DNA from: Duganella sp. Root1480D1
Lineage (GTDB): Bacteria; Pseudomonadota; Gammaproteobacteria; Burkholderiales; Burkholderiaceae_D
DNA: 64,000 bases
NCBI RefSeq assembly: GCF_001427305.1
Contig: NZ_LMFZ01000023.1
Coordinates: 326,349 to 390,348 of the forward strand
Direction: 5' to 3'
This document shows positions 50,699 to 59,801 of the stretch, in pieces. The first letter of the stretch is position 1. Each line of letters starts with the position of its first letter. Both the position numbers and the translations under genes were made by a program. Under the pieces are notes generated by a model that saw only the letters and a program-made list of their open reading frames with translations, did no database searches and had not been told where the DNA came from.

Positions 50699-51901
50699 AT
50701 GAAGAACATCCTGCTTACCCTGCTGCTTGCCGGCCTGACCATGGTCGGTCCGCTGGCAATCGACACCTATTTGCCGTCTTTCCCTGCGATTGCGGAGACT
50801 TTCAACGCCAGCCCGATGGCGATCCAGCAGACCCTGAGCCTGTTCCTGTTCACCTTTGCCTTCATGATGCTGTTCTATGGCACGCTGTCGGACAGCTTCG
50901 GCCGCCGCCCGGTCATCCTGTGGTCCCTGGTGCTGTATGTCCTCGCTTCGCTGGGTGGCGCCCTGGCCGGCTCCTTCGGTTTCCTGCTTGGCGCGCGCAT
51001 CCTGCAAGGCCTGGCGTCCGGCGCCGGCTCCGTGATCGGCCGCGCCATCGTGCAGGACCGTTTCCAGGGCATGGAAGCCCAGAAAATCCTCGGCAACATC
51101 ATGATGGTATTCGGCCTGGCGCCAGCCATTGCGCCGGTGTTGGGCGGCTGGATGCAGGTGTCCTTCGGCTGGCGCTCCATCTTCTGGTTCCTGGCTGCCT
51201 TCGGCGTATTGATGTGGGTTGCCGTCTGGCGCTGGCTGCCTGAAAGCCTGCCGCAGGAGAAGCGGCACCCGCTGCACCTGGGGGCGATCGCCCGCAACTA
51301 CTGGATGGTGCTGAAGCATCGTCAGTTCCTGCTGCTGTCGGTATCGCTCGGCGCAGCGTTTGGTGGCTTTGCCCTGTATATCGGCTCCGCCGCCTACTTC
51401 ATCATGCACATCCTGAAGCTGCCGGAAACCGCCTTTGCCTGGCTGTTCATCCCCCTGATCAGCGGCCACGTGCTGGGCGCCACCATGAGCGGCAGGCTGG
51501 CGCACCGCATGGCGCCGGCCCGACTGATCCGCCTGAGCTACGGCCTGATGGCAATCGCCGCAGCGCTCAACGTGGGCTACAACTGGTTCTTCGCTGCCAC
51601 GGTGCCCTGGGCCGTGCTGCCGCTGTTCCTGTTCTCGTTCTCGCTGGCCCTGGCGATGCCGCCGTTGACCCTGGCCGGCATGAACCTGTTCCCCCAGCAT
51701 AGCGGCCTGGCCGCATCAATGCAGTCCTTCCTGCAGATGATGCTGTTTGCCCTGGTGTCCGGCCTGGTGGCGCCGCTGCTGTTCGACAGCGCGCTGCACC
51801 TGGCGCTTGGCCTGGTGGCCTGCCTGGTGGTGAGTTACGCCACCTATCGCGGTGCCACGCATGGCCAGCATCAGGGCCAGGGGGCTGGCGTCACTTCCTG
51901 A
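50699..51901 (+). CDS. Bcr/CflA family drug-efflux MFS transporter
   Basis: A 400-residue major facilitator with twelve predicted membrane segments. The Bcr/CflA signature is seen in VGPLAIDTYLPSFPAIAETF and the loop-2 motif YGTLSDSFGRRPVILWSL. Members export drugs, sulfonamides or cysteine-pathway metabolites; Bcr in E. coli also exports cysteine, which would suit its position beside the acetyltransferase. The last 31 bp overlap a convergent small gene. Confidence 0.92.
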   Translation: MKNILLTLLLAGLTMVGPLAIDTYLPSFPAIAETFNASPMAIQQTLSLFLFTFAFMMLFYGTLSDSFGRRPVILWSLVLYVLASLGGALAGSFGFLLGARILQGLASGAGSVIGRAIVQDRFQGMEAQKILGNIMMVFGLAPAIAPVLGGWMQVSFGWRSIFWFLAAFGVLMWVAVWRWLPESLPQEKRHPLHLGAIARNYWMVLKHRQFLLLSVSLGAAFGGFALYIGSAAYFIMHILKLPETAFAWLFIPLISGHVLGATMSGRLAHRMAPARLIRLSYGLMAIAAALNVGYNWFFAATVPWAVLPLFLFSFSLALAMPPLTLAGMNLFPQHSGLAASMQSFLQMMLFALVSGLVAPLLFDSALHLALGLVACLVVSYATYRGATHGQHQGQGAGVTS

Positions 51902-52128
51902 TATTGCGGGCCGCCTTGCGCTGGCTCGGGAGCTGCCTGCGGCGGCTCATGGCCCAGCTTCAGGTTGGAGGGCAAGCCGAGGCCCAGGATTTCCTTCCTG
52001 CCTTCGACAAAATCGGAAGTACTGAGGGGATGTTCGCGGTCGGGCCAGTTGGCAATGGCCCAGTTCTGCACTTCGACGTAGCGCTTCCACACTTCGGTGA
52101 CAAATTTCCGCCTGATTTCGTCGTCCAT
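51871..52128 (-). CDS. Small hypothetical protein
   Basis: An 85-residue soluble protein. GGAGG lies 5 bases before the ATG at 52128, which favours it over ATG at 52140. The N-terminal half (DDEIRRKFVTEVWKRYVEVQ) is amphipathic helix, and the C-terminal third is Pro/Gln-rich and probably disordered. The function is unknown. It converges on the MFS gene. Confidence 0.65.
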   Translation of the reverse strand: MDDEIRRKFVTEVWKRYVEVQNWAIANWPDREHPLSTSDFVEGRKEILGLGLPSNLKLGHEPPQAAPEPAQGGPQYQEVTPAPWP

Positions 52129-52179
52129 TGGTGCCTCCATTGGGGTTTCCCCTACTCTACACCAGTGGCGGGAATGCTG

Positions 52180-52800
52180 TCACACAGGCTTGATCCGGTA
52201 GGCGCAACGGCGCGCGCCGGCCAGGATATGTTCTTCGCGCTGCACTGCGCACCCGGGGCCCAGCACCCGCTGGAAGACGTCGAGCTCGGAACGGCAGAAA
52301 TTCTGGCATTCGCGCGCCGCGGCGCAGATCGGACAATGATTTTCGACCAGGAGCAGGCTGCCGTCGCCCTGCTGCTCGACTTCGGCCATATAGCCTTCCA
52401 CGTCGCGCGCCAGGGCCAGCGCTTGCACCCGCTCCGGCAGCGCGGCACCATCGCCGATCGCCTGACGATAGAAGGCCTCGCTGGTCTGCTCGCGGGCGGC
52501 GATCAGCTTATCCATGCCTTCCTCGCCGAACAGCGCGCGCACTTGCGTGATCAGTTGCAGCGTCAGGTCGGCGTGGCGGTCGGGGAAGCGCGCATGGCCG
52601 GCGTCAGTCAGCAGCCAGCGGCGCGCAGGGCGCCCGACTTTTTCCGCCACGTCTTCGAAGGTGACGAAGCCACGCTCCTCTGCCGCTTCCAGGTGGCGGC
52701 GTGCACCCATCGAGGTCAGGTCGAGCAGCTCGGCCAGTTGCTGCGCAGTGCGCGGGCCGCGCGTCTTCAACAGGAACAGGATCTGGTCGGCAGTATTCAT
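52180..52800 (-). CDS. HTH regulator with C-terminal Cys cluster, SufR-like
   Basis: A 206-residue DNA-binding protein. The N-terminal winged helix (TADQILFLLKTRGPRTAQQL, TSMGARRHLEAAEERG) is followed by a ligand domain. The C-terminal part has HCPICAAARECQNFCRSEL, a four-Cys pattern like the Fe-S cluster site of SufR-type regulators. The ATG overlaps the stop of the upstream MFS gene (ATGA), so the regulator is made with the transporter. It may sense iron-sulfur status, redox state or a metal. Confidence 0.82.
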   Translation of the reverse strand: MNTADQILFLLKTRGPRTAQQLAELLDLTSMGARRHLEAAEERGFVTFEDVAEKVGRPARRWLLTDAGHARFPDRHADLTLQLITQVRALFGEEGMDKLIAAREQTSEAFYRQAIGDGAALPERVQALALARDVEGYMAEVEQQGDGSLLLVENHCPICAAARECQNFCRSELDVFQRVLGPGCAVQREEHILAGARRCAYRIKPV

Positions 52801-54038
52801 GCGCCAGCTCCTCCAGTACTTGCCGCCGCGCGCTGCACGGGTACCGCCGCCAACTCGCCGCGCCAGCCGCGCAGCCGCCAGCCCGCCCACACCGCCAGCA
52901 CGGCGCCAAGCAACAGGATCAGGCGCGTATCAACCAAGGTCAGCACCGATCCAATCGCCGCCATGACGATGTTCGCCAGGCAGAACGTCATCGACAGCAG
53001 CCCCATGACCGAGCCCTGGCCATGTGCGGCAAAACGGTCCGCCGCCCACGACTGCACCGTCGCGTTATAGAAAGCATTGGGCAGCCCGAACAGGCAGATC
53101 GCCACCATGCCGACCCACAGGTTGCCAAGCGCAACGCCCGCCACCGAAGCCGCAAGGCCGAACGCCAGCCAGCTCGCGCGATGCAGCGGTTCCATGCTGC
53201 TTGGCCGGCCTGCGATCAAGGCGGCCAGCGTCATGCTTGCGCACATCGCCATATTGATGGTGGCGATACCACGCGCATCGTAGCCGCCCTGCTCCACCAG
53301 CCACAATGGATAGTATTCGTAGAAACCGGTGATCCCGCAGGTCAGCGCCAACTGCACGATGAACAGCGTGCGCAACTCAGGAAAGCGCAACAGGTTCATC
53401 GCATGGTGCGAACGCGCCACCTGCCACCACGAAGCGCCATCGGCAGGCGTCCTGGCGGCGCGCGGCACCGTGATTGCCACCAATGCCGCAGCCAGCACCA
53501 GCGCCGCCACCGCAACCCAGAACGGCACCGTAATGCCGAAGCCCAGCGTGAAGCCGGCCAGCACCGGGCCCACCAGCCAACCCAGGTGCAGGGAGCCATT
53601 CACCAGCGACAGCGCGCGCAGGCGCTGCGGCCCTTCCAGCTTTTCGGCCACCAGCGCACGCGCGACCGCGCCATTTCCTTCCAGCAGGCCGGTGCCGAAG
53701 CGGGCCAGGATGAACAAGGGGTAGGATTGCATCACCAGCGCGAATGCGGTCAGTGCGTGGCCTGCGGCGGCGCCGAGCGCAGTCGCCAGCAGGATCGGGC
53801 GGCGCCCATAGCGGTCCGAGAGAGGACCAAGCAGCGCCGAGCCGATCACCAGGCCGATCGGATTTACCGTCAACGCAATGCCGAACAACAGCTTGGGCGG
53901 CAAGCCTAGAAAGTTATTGAGGGAGTTATGCGCTTCCGCCGCAAACAAGGGCGGAAGGATAGGATATGGCAGCGAGGCACCCGTGGTGGACAGCAGGCCA
54001 AGCAGGCAGGTCGCCGCGATGAGGAGGACATTGTTCAT
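52797..54038 (-). CDS. MFS transporter
   Basis: A 413-residue major facilitator with twelve predicted membrane segments and loop motif GPLSDRYGRRPILLATALG. The N-terminal NNVLLIAATCLLGLLSTTGA and the central loop resemble the drug or sugar efflux type. GGAGG before the ATG at 54038 decides the start. It precedes the SufR-like regulator in a two-gene operon, 66 bp after the GntR gene on the same strand. The substrate is unknown. Confidence 0.88.
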   Translation of the reverse strand: MNNVLLIAATCLLGLLSTTGASLPYPILPPLFAAEAHNSLNNFLGLPPKLLFGIALTVNPIGLVIGSALLGPLSDRYGRRPILLATALGAAAGHALTAFALVMQSYPLFILARFGTGLLEGNGAVARALVAEKLEGPQRLRALSLVNGSLHLGWLVGPVLAGFTLGFGITVPFWVAVAALVLAAALVAITVPRAARTPADGASWWQVARSHHAMNLLRFPELRTLFIVQLALTCGITGFYEYYPLWLVEQGGYDARGIATINMAMCASMTLAALIAGRPSSMEPLHRASWLAFGLAASVAGVALGNLWVGMVAICLFGLPNAFYNATVQSWAADRFAAHGQGSVMGLLSMTFCLANIVMAAIGSVLTLVDTRLILLLGAVLAVWAGWRLRGWRGELAAVPVQRAAASTGGAGA

Positions 54039-54104
54039 GCCCTCCAATATACGCAGGCCCCGACAATAAGTAAACAAAAAACCTTACTTATTCTTGCTAA
54101 TTTA

Positions 54105-54767
54105 TCAGGCAGCGGATTTGGTCAGTTGCGGCAGCGATGCCATCAGGTCGGAGAAGCGCTGCCCCTGGATCATCACATGCCCGCGCAGCAGTTCGGCCGC
54201 CTGGTCGCCATCGCCGGCCAGGATGGCCTGCACCACGCCCTCATGCTCGGAATAGGAATGGCCGATACGGTTGCGCACGCGAAGCTGCAAGCGGCGGTAA
54301 GGCCGCAGCCGGCGATACAGCCCGCGCGTCTGCTCGAACAGGAAGCTGTTGTGGGCACCCGCGTAAATCGCTTCGTGGAAGGCCTCATTGCGGTAGTAAT
54401 ACTCGTCCGGCTCCTGTGCTTCGACGGCGGCCTTGCAGGCTTCATGGGCAGCCAGCAGCACCTGCTGCTCTTCCGGCGTCATGCGGCGAGCGGCCAGGCG
54501 GCCGCAGGTCGCTTCCAGTTCCGACATCACTTCGAACATTTCGACCAACTGTTGCGGCCCCAGTTCGGCCACGATGGCGCCGCGCCGTGGCCGGATCACC
54601 ACAAGCCCCATCGATTCCAGCTGGATCAGCGTTTCCCGGATCGGCGTGCGGGACACGCCAAAACGGCTCGCCAGCTCGGTTTCATCGAGGTGCTGGCCCG
54701 GCTGCAGCTCCCCCATCGCAATCATTTCCTCGATGGTTTCCCGCAGGGTGGAAGAATGTTTCGTCAT
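54105..54767 (-). CDS. GntR family (FCD) regulator of the malonate operon, MdcY-like
   Basis: A 220-residue GntR regulator. The winged helix contains LDETELASRFGVSRTPIRET and LIQLESMGLVVIRPRRGAIV; the C-terminal helical FCD domain contains ELEATCGRLAARR and NEAFHEAIYAGAHNSFLFEQ. The ATG at 54767 gives the normal N-terminus. It is divergent from the TRAP/mdc operon, and both promoters overlap in a 129-bp region with a GTATAC-centred palindrome, so it probably represses the operon until malonate or an acyl-CoA binds. Confidence 0.9.
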   Translation of the reverse strand: MTKHSSTLRETIEEMIAMGELQPGQHLDETELASRFGVSRTPIRETLIQLESMGLVVIRPRRGAIVAELGPQQLVEMFEVMSELEATCGRLAARRMTPEEQQVLLAAHEACKAAVEAQEPDEYYYRNEAFHEAIYAGAHNSFLFEQTRGLYRRLRPYRRLQLRVRNRIGHSYSEHEGVVQAILAGDGDQAAELLRGHVMIQGQRFSDLMASLPQLTKSAA

Positions 54768-54783
54768 GGAACCACAAATTAGG

Positions 54784-54860
54784 TGTGTATATAAGACTCC
54801 ATTATAAGTCGCACATTTCACTTGACAATGTATTTGGTGAAGATATTCTTGTATACATAA
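54784..54860. promoter_or_regulatory. Overlapping divergent promoters and MdcY-like operator
   Basis: Rightward promoter: TTGACA (54822-54827), 16 bases, TATTCT (54844-54849). Leftward promoter: TTGTCA (54828-54823), 16 bases, TATAAT (54806-54801). The two -35 boxes overlap. TTGTATACATAA (54849-54860) covers the rightward start region and resembles the ATTGTATACAAT site I recall for Acinetobacter MdcY. TGTGTATATAAG (54784-54795) lies at the leftward start and may be a second site. Confidence 0.7.
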
Positions 54861-54896
54861 AAAACAAAGCTGCATACTTAACCCTTGGAGGATGAC

Positions 54897-55913
54897 ATGT
54901 CCCAGATGACCCGCAGGTCCGTTCTTGCCGCACTCGCCACCAGCCCGCTGTGGCTGCAAACCTCCTGGGCCCAGAGCGGCTCCCTGAAGATCTCACACCA
55001 GTTCCCCGGCGGCACATTGGCCGAAGGCGACTTCCGCGACCGGCTGACGCGCATGTTTGCTGCGGAAGTAGAAAAACGCACCAAGGGAGCCCTGAAGTTT
55101 TCGATCTATCCCGGCTCTTCGCTGATGAAGACCAACGCCCAGTTCTCCGCCATGCGCAAGGGCGCGCTCGACTTGTCGCTGGTGCCGCTGTCTTACGCGG
55201 GCGGCGAAGTGCCCGAAGTGAATATCGGCCTGATGCCCGGCCTGGTCACCTCCTATGAACAAGGCTACGGCTGGAAGAACCAGGAAATCGGCAAGGCGCT
55301 GACGCAGCTGTTGTGGGAAAAAGGCGTGGTGCTGGTGAGCTGGATCTGGCAGGCCGGCGGCGTCGCTTCGCGCGTCAAACCGGTGGTCGATCCGGAAGAT
55401 GCCAAGGGCATGAAGATCCGCGGCGGCTCGCGTGAAATGGACCTGATCCTGAAAGCTGCCGGCGCCGCCGTGGTGTCGCTGCCGTCCAACGAGATCTACG
55501 CGGCCATGCAGACCGGCGCCATGGATGCGGCACTGACCTCCTCCACCTCCCTGATTTCCTTCCGCCTGGAAGAAGTATCGAAAGCGCTGACCACCGGGCG
55601 CGGTACTGCTTACTGGTTCATGTTCGAGCCATTGATGATGTCGCGCGCCGCCTACGAGCGGCTGCCGAAGGACCAGCAGGCAGCCATCATGGCCGTTGGC
55701 GCCGAGCTGGAAGCTTTCGCCAGGACGGCGGCCCAGGCCGACGACTCGCAAGTCGCCGCCGTGTACCAGAAGGCCGGCGCCAAGGTGGTCGACCTGAACG
55801 CAGCCTCTGTCAAGAAGTGGCAAGCCATCGCCCGCACCACCGCGTGGAAGGATTACGGCGAGCGCAACGAAAGCTGCGCCAAGCTGCTGGCCCTCGCGGA
55901 GAAAACGCTGTGA
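54897..55913 (+). CDS. TRAP transporter substrate-binding protein (DctP family), probable malonate binding
   Basis: A 338-residue periplasmic binding protein. The signal has TRRSVLAALATS and ends near SWAQS. GGAGG lies before the ATG at 54897. The DctP fold shows LKISHQFPGGTLAEGDFRDR, VEKRTKGALKFSIYPGSSL, the conserved Arg region MKIRGGSREMDLILKAAGA and ALTSSTSLISFRLEEV. It captures the substrate for the two membrane subunits that follow. Malonate is inferred from the downstream decarboxylase genes. Confidence 0.9.
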   Translation: MSQMTRRSVLAALATSPLWLQTSWAQSGSLKISHQFPGGTLAEGDFRDRLTRMFAAEVEKRTKGALKFSIYPGSSLMKTNAQFSAMRKGALDLSLVPLSYAGGEVPEVNIGLMPGLVTSYEQGYGWKNQEIGKALTQLLWEKGVVLVSWIWQAGGVASRVKPVVDPEDAKGMKIRGGSREMDLILKAAGAAVVSLPSNEIYAAMQTGAMDAALTSSTSLISFRLEEVSKALTTGRGTAYWFMFEPLMMSRAAYERLPKDQQAAIMAVGAELEAFARTAAQADDSQVAAVYQKAGAKVVDLNAASVKKWQAIARTTAWKDYGERNESCAKLLALAEKTL

Positions 55914-56464
55914 GCCACGGATTCGAACTCAATCCGCCCAAGGAGGCGGCGCTGCCGCAGGCTCCCGGCCTGTCGATGGCGGGCATGCTGCTGGCGAAAG
56001 TGAACCAGGGCCTGCTGGTCCTGTCCATGGTGGCGATGGTGACCACCGCCCTGATCCTGACCTACTCCGTGGTGTCGCGTTATTTCTTCCACGCGCCGAC
56101 CGACTGGCAGGACGAAGCGTCGATCTTCATGCTGGTCGGCGTCACCTTCTTCTGCTGCGCCTATGTGCAAAGCTTCCGCGGCCATATCGGCATCGAGGCG
56201 CTGGCTGCGATCCTGCCGCCCAAAGCCAATGCCGTGCGCATGTTCATCGTCGACCTGCTGTCCTTCGTGTTCTGTGCATTCTTCTCCTGGAAGTCGTGGA
56301 CGCTGTGGCACGAAGCCTGGGCGGACGGCCAGACCACCACTTCGACTTTCGCACCGCCGCTGTGGATTCCCTACTCCATGATGGCGGCCGGCATGACCTT
56401 GCTGACCCTGCAGATCCTGCTGCAAGTGCTGGCCCGCATCACTGACAAAGGAGCCGCAAAATGA
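55910..56464 (+). CDS. TRAP transporter small permease (DctQ family)
   Basis: A 184-residue membrane protein with four predicted segments. It starts at GTG 55910, overlapping the stop of the binding-protein gene (GTGA). The DctQ signature appears in YSVVSRYFFHAPTDWQDEAS and SFRGHIGIEALAAILP. An internal ATG at 55976 would give a shorter form. Confidence 0.9.
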   Translation: MSHGFELNPPKEAALPQAPGLSMAGMLLAKVNQGLLVLSMVAMVTTALILTYSVVSRYFFHAPTDWQDEASIFMLVGVTFFCCAYVQSFRGHIGIEALAAILPPKANAVRMFIVDLLSFVFCAFFSWKSWTLWHEAWADGQTTTSTFAPPLWIPYSMMAAGMTLLTLQILLQVLARITDKGAAK

Positions 56465-57810
56465 GCGAGCTGACTTTAGGCGCCTTGTACGGCATCGTCA
56501 CCCTGGTAGTCATGTTCTCCGGCATGCCGATCGCTTATGCGCTGGGCATCGTGGCGACCACCTTCATGTATTTCTTCATGCCCGCCAGTTCGCTCGACAC
56601 GGTCACCCAGAACGTGTACGAGGAAATGGCTTCCATCACCCTGCTTTCGATTCCGCTGTTCATCCTGAAAGGTGCGGCCATCGGCAAATCGCCGGCCGGC
56701 AAAGACCTGTACTCGGCCATCCACACCTGGCTGCACAAGGTGCCGGGAGGCCTGGGCATCGCCAACGTGTTTGCCTGCGCGCTGTTTGCCGCCATGGCCG
56801 GTTCTTCGCCGGCCACCTGCTCGGCGATCGGCTCCGCAGGCATTCCTGAAATGCGCAAGCGCGGCTACTCGCCTGGCTTCGCGGCAGGCATCATCGCTGC
56901 CGGCGGCACGCTCGGCATCCTGCTGCCGCCTTCGATCACCATGATCCTGTACGCTGTGGCGGCGGAGCAGTCGCTGGGCCGCCTGTTCCTGGCCGGTATT
57001 GGTCCGGGCGTGCTGCTGGTGCTGCTGTTTGCCGGCTATGCCGTCTACCGCGCCCGCGCCGAATACCAACTGGCGCTGGTGGCCTACCAGAAGGGCGGCG
57101 TCAAGTCGGCCTACCTGGAGGACGAGCATTTCACGCTGCGCGAAAAAGTGGAAATGCTGCCGCGCGTGCTGCCCTTCATCGTGCTGCTGATCGGCGTGAT
57201 GGTCGCGCTGTATGGCGGCTTCGCTACGCCGTCCGAAACGGCCGGCCTGGGCGCCCTGCTCGCGCTGGTGCTGATCGCAGTGGTGTACGGCGCCTGGCGG
57301 CCGAAGGACATGTCGCCGATCCTGTCGTCCACCATCAAGGAATCGACCATGCTGCTGCTGATCATCGGCATGTCGCTGCTGTACTCTTATGTCATGAGCT
57401 ACCTGCATATCAGCCAGGCTGCTGCGAGCTGGGTGGTCGGCATGCACCTGTCGAAGTGGGTGCTGCTGGCAACCATCCTGGTGCTGGTCGTGGTACTGGG
57501 CTTCTTCCTGCCGCCGGTCTCCATCATCCTGATGACGGCCCCGATCATCCTGCCCCCGCTGCGCGAAGCCGGCTTTGACCTGGTGTGGTTCGGCATCGTC
57601 ATGACGGTGGTGATGGAGATGGGCCTGATCCACCCGCCGGTGGGCTTGAACATCTTCGTCATCAAGAACATCGCGCCGGATATTCCGCTGCGCGACGTGA
57701 TCTGGGGCGTGATGCCTTTCCTGCTGCTGATGGTGGCGGCCGTGATCCTGCTGTGCATCTTCCCCGGCATTGCCACCGGCCTGCCCGACATGATCATGGG
57801 AGCCAAGTAA
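56461..57810 (+). CDS. TRAP transporter large permease (DctM family)
   Basis: A 449-residue permease with about twelve segments. Hallmarks are KVPGGLGIANVFACALFAAM, GSSPATCSAIGSAGIPEMRK, GGTLGILLPPSITMILYAV and GLIHPPVGLNIFVIKNIAP. The ATG overlaps the DctQ stop. Its stop codon directly abuts the mdcA start, tying transport to malonate metabolism. Confidence 0.95.
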   Translation: MSELTLGALYGIVTLVVMFSGMPIAYALGIVATTFMYFFMPASSLDTVTQNVYEEMASITLLSIPLFILKGAAIGKSPAGKDLYSAIHTWLHKVPGGLGIANVFACALFAAMAGSSPATCSAIGSAGIPEMRKRGYSPGFAAGIIAAGGTLGILLPPSITMILYAVAAEQSLGRLFLAGIGPGVLLVLLFAGYAVYRARAEYQLALVAYQKGGVKSAYLEDEHFTLREKVEMLPRVLPFIVLLIGVMVALYGGFATPSETAGLGALLALVLIAVVYGAWRPKDMSPILSSTIKESTMLLLIIGMSLLYSYVMSYLHISQAAASWVVGMHLSKWVLLATILVLVVVLGFFLPPVSIILMTAPIILPPLREAGFDLVWFGIVMTVVMEMGLIHPPVGLNIFVIKNIAPDIPLRDVIWGVMPFLLLMVAAVILLCIFPGIATGLPDMIMGAK

Positions 57811-59478
57811 ATGAATGCCCCAACCCGCGTATGGGACAGCCTTCAGCGCAACCGCAACGAACGCCTGACGCGCGCCAGCAGCGTGCTTGGTAGCGAGCTG
57901 GCAGGCAAGGCATTACCTGCTGCCCGCATCGCCGACCTGCTGCATGCTGTGCTGGAAAACGGCGACCGCGTTTGCATCGAAGGCAATAACCAGAAGCAGG
58001 CCGACTTCCTGGCGCAGGCCCTGGCGGGGCTCGATCCGCAGCGTGTACACGACCTGCACATGCTGCAATCGGTACTGGCCCTGCCCGAGCACCTGGACGT
58101 ATTCGAGCGCGGCGTGGCGTCGAAGCTGGACTTCTCCTTCTCCGGCCCGCAGGCAGCCCGTGTCGCCAGGCTGGCGGCAGCAGGCAAGCTGAATATCGGC
58201 GCCATCCACACCTACCTCGAGCTGTTCAGCCGTTACTTCATCGACCTGCCGCCGCGCGTGGCCCTGGTCGCGGCGGAAGCGGCCGACCGCCACGGCAACC
58301 TGTACACCGGCCCGAATACGGAAGACACGCCACCCATCGTCGAGGCTACGGCTTTCAAGAACGGCATCGTGATCGTGCAGGTCAACCGCATCGTGGACGA
58401 ACTGCCCCGCATCGACGTGCCGGGCGACTGGGTCGATTTCGTGGTGCAGTCGCCAACGCCCTACTACATCGAACCGCTGTTCACGCGCGACCCGGCGCAG
58501 ATTTCGGAAATCCAGGTGCTGATGGCGATGATGGCGATCAAGGGCATCTATGCCGAATACCAGGTACAGCGCCTGAATCACGGCATCGGCTTCGACACCG
58601 CGGCCATCGAACTGCTGCTGCCGACTTACGGCGCCTCGCTCGGTCTGCGCGGCAAGATCGCCACCAACTGGGCGTTGAATCCGCACCCGGCCCTGATTCC
58701 CGCGATTGAGGCGGGTTTCGTGGAATCGATCCATTCCTTCGGGTCCGAACTGGGCATGGAGAACTATATTCGCGCCAGGCCCGACGTTTTCGCGGTCGGA
58801 CCGGATGGCTCGATGCGCAGCAACCGCGCCTACTGCCAGGCCGCGGGCCATTACGCCTGCGACATGTTCATCGGTTCCACCCTGCAGATCGACCTGGCCG
58901 GCAACTCCTCCACCGCCACGCTGGGCCGCATCTCCGGCTTTGGCGGCGCACCGAACATGGGCGCCGATGCCCGCGGCCGGCGCCACGCCAGCCCGGCATG
59001 GCTCAAGGCCGGCGAACAGGCGCGCCAGGGCAGCGGCTCGATCCCGCGCGGCCAGAAATTGGTGGTGCAGATGGTGGAGACCTTCCGCGAACACATGCAG
59101 CCCGCCTTTGTCGAACGGCTGGACGCCTGGGAACTGGGCGAACAGGCTAAGATGGCGATTCCGCCGGTGATGATCTATGGTGACGACGTATCCCACATCC
59201 TGACCGAGGAAGGCATTGCCAACCTGTTGCTGTGCCGTAGCGCCGAGGAGCGCGAACAGGCCATCCGCGGCGTGGCGGGCTATACCCCGGTCGGCCTGCA
59301 GCGCGACAAGCGCATGGTGGAAAACCTGCGCGACCGCGGCATCATCACGCGCGCCGAAGACCTGGGCATCGACAAGCGCCAAGCCACGCGCGACCTGCTG
59401 GCGGCAAAGAACATGAAAGACCTCGTGCGAGCGTCGGGCGGCCTGTATGACCCACCCAAACGCTTTCGCAACTGGTAG
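57811..59478 (+). CDS. mdcA: Malonate decarboxylase alpha subunit (acetyl-S-ACP:malonate ACP transferase)
   Basis: A 555-residue subunit that exchanges acetate for malonate on the acyl carrier protein. Recognisable regions are VWDSLQRNRNERLTRASSVL, EGNNQKQADFLAQALAGL, GNLYTGPNTEDTPPIVEATA, FGGAPNMGADARGRRHASPA and the C-terminal LYDPPKRFRNW. The length matches the family. It starts directly after the DctM stop and leads the catalytic genes in the order A-C-D-E. Confidence 0.95.
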   Translation: MNAPTRVWDSLQRNRNERLTRASSVLGSELAGKALPAARIADLLHAVLENGDRVCIEGNNQKQADFLAQALAGLDPQRVHDLHMLQSVLALPEHLDVFERGVASKLDFSFSGPQAARVARLAAAGKLNIGAIHTYLELFSRYFIDLPPRVALVAAEAADRHGNLYTGPNTEDTPPIVEATAFKNGIVIVQVNRIVDELPRIDVPGDWVDFVVQSPTPYYIEPLFTRDPAQISEIQVLMAMMAIKGIYAEYQVQRLNHGIGFDTAAIELLLPTYGASLGLRGKIATNWALNPHPALIPAIEAGFVESIHSFGSELGMENYIRARPDVFAVGPDGSMRSNRAYCQAAGHYACDMFIGSTLQIDLAGNSSTATLGRISGFGGAPNMGADARGRRHASPAWLKAGEQARQGSGSIPRGQKLVVQMVETFREHMQPAFVERLDAWELGEQAKMAIPPVMIYGDDVSHILTEEGIANLLLCRSAEEREQAIRGVAGYTPVGLQRDKRMVENLRDRGIITRAEDLGIDKRQATRDLLAAKNMKDLVRASGGLYDPPKRFRNW

Positions 59479-59486
59479 GAGCCAAG

Positions 59487-59801
59487 ATGGAAACACTCAA
59501 TTACCGATTCGAACAAGGCCGCCGCGCGCTGTCGGCCGAACCGCGCATCGTCGGCGTAGTCAGTTCGGGCAACCTGGAAGTGCTGATCGAAAGCTTGCCG
59601 CTGGGCGGCGCCTGCGAAGTAGGCATCCAGACCGCCGCAGTCGGCTTCGGCCCGATCTGGCAAGCCGTCATCACCGATTTCCACCAGCGCTGGCAACTGG
59701 CAGACACGCGCATCGCCATCAACGATATGGGCGCCACGCCCGCCGTGGTCAGCTTGCGGCTCGACCAGGCGGTGGAATCCATGCTGGGAGAAGGCAAATG
59801 A
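59487..59801 (+). CDS. mdcC: Malonate decarboxylase acyl carrier protein (delta subunit)
   Basis: A 104-residue acyl carrier protein. The phosphoribosyl-dephospho-CoA group is expected on a Ser in VGVVSSGNLEVLIE (Ser26 or Ser27). The length fits the family. It overlaps mdcD by 4 bp. Confidence 0.93.
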   Translation: METLNYRFEQGRRALSAEPRIVGVVSSGNLEVLIESLPLGGACEVGIQTAAVGFGPIWQAVITDFHQRWQLADTRIAINDMGATPAVVSLRLDQAVESMLGEGK

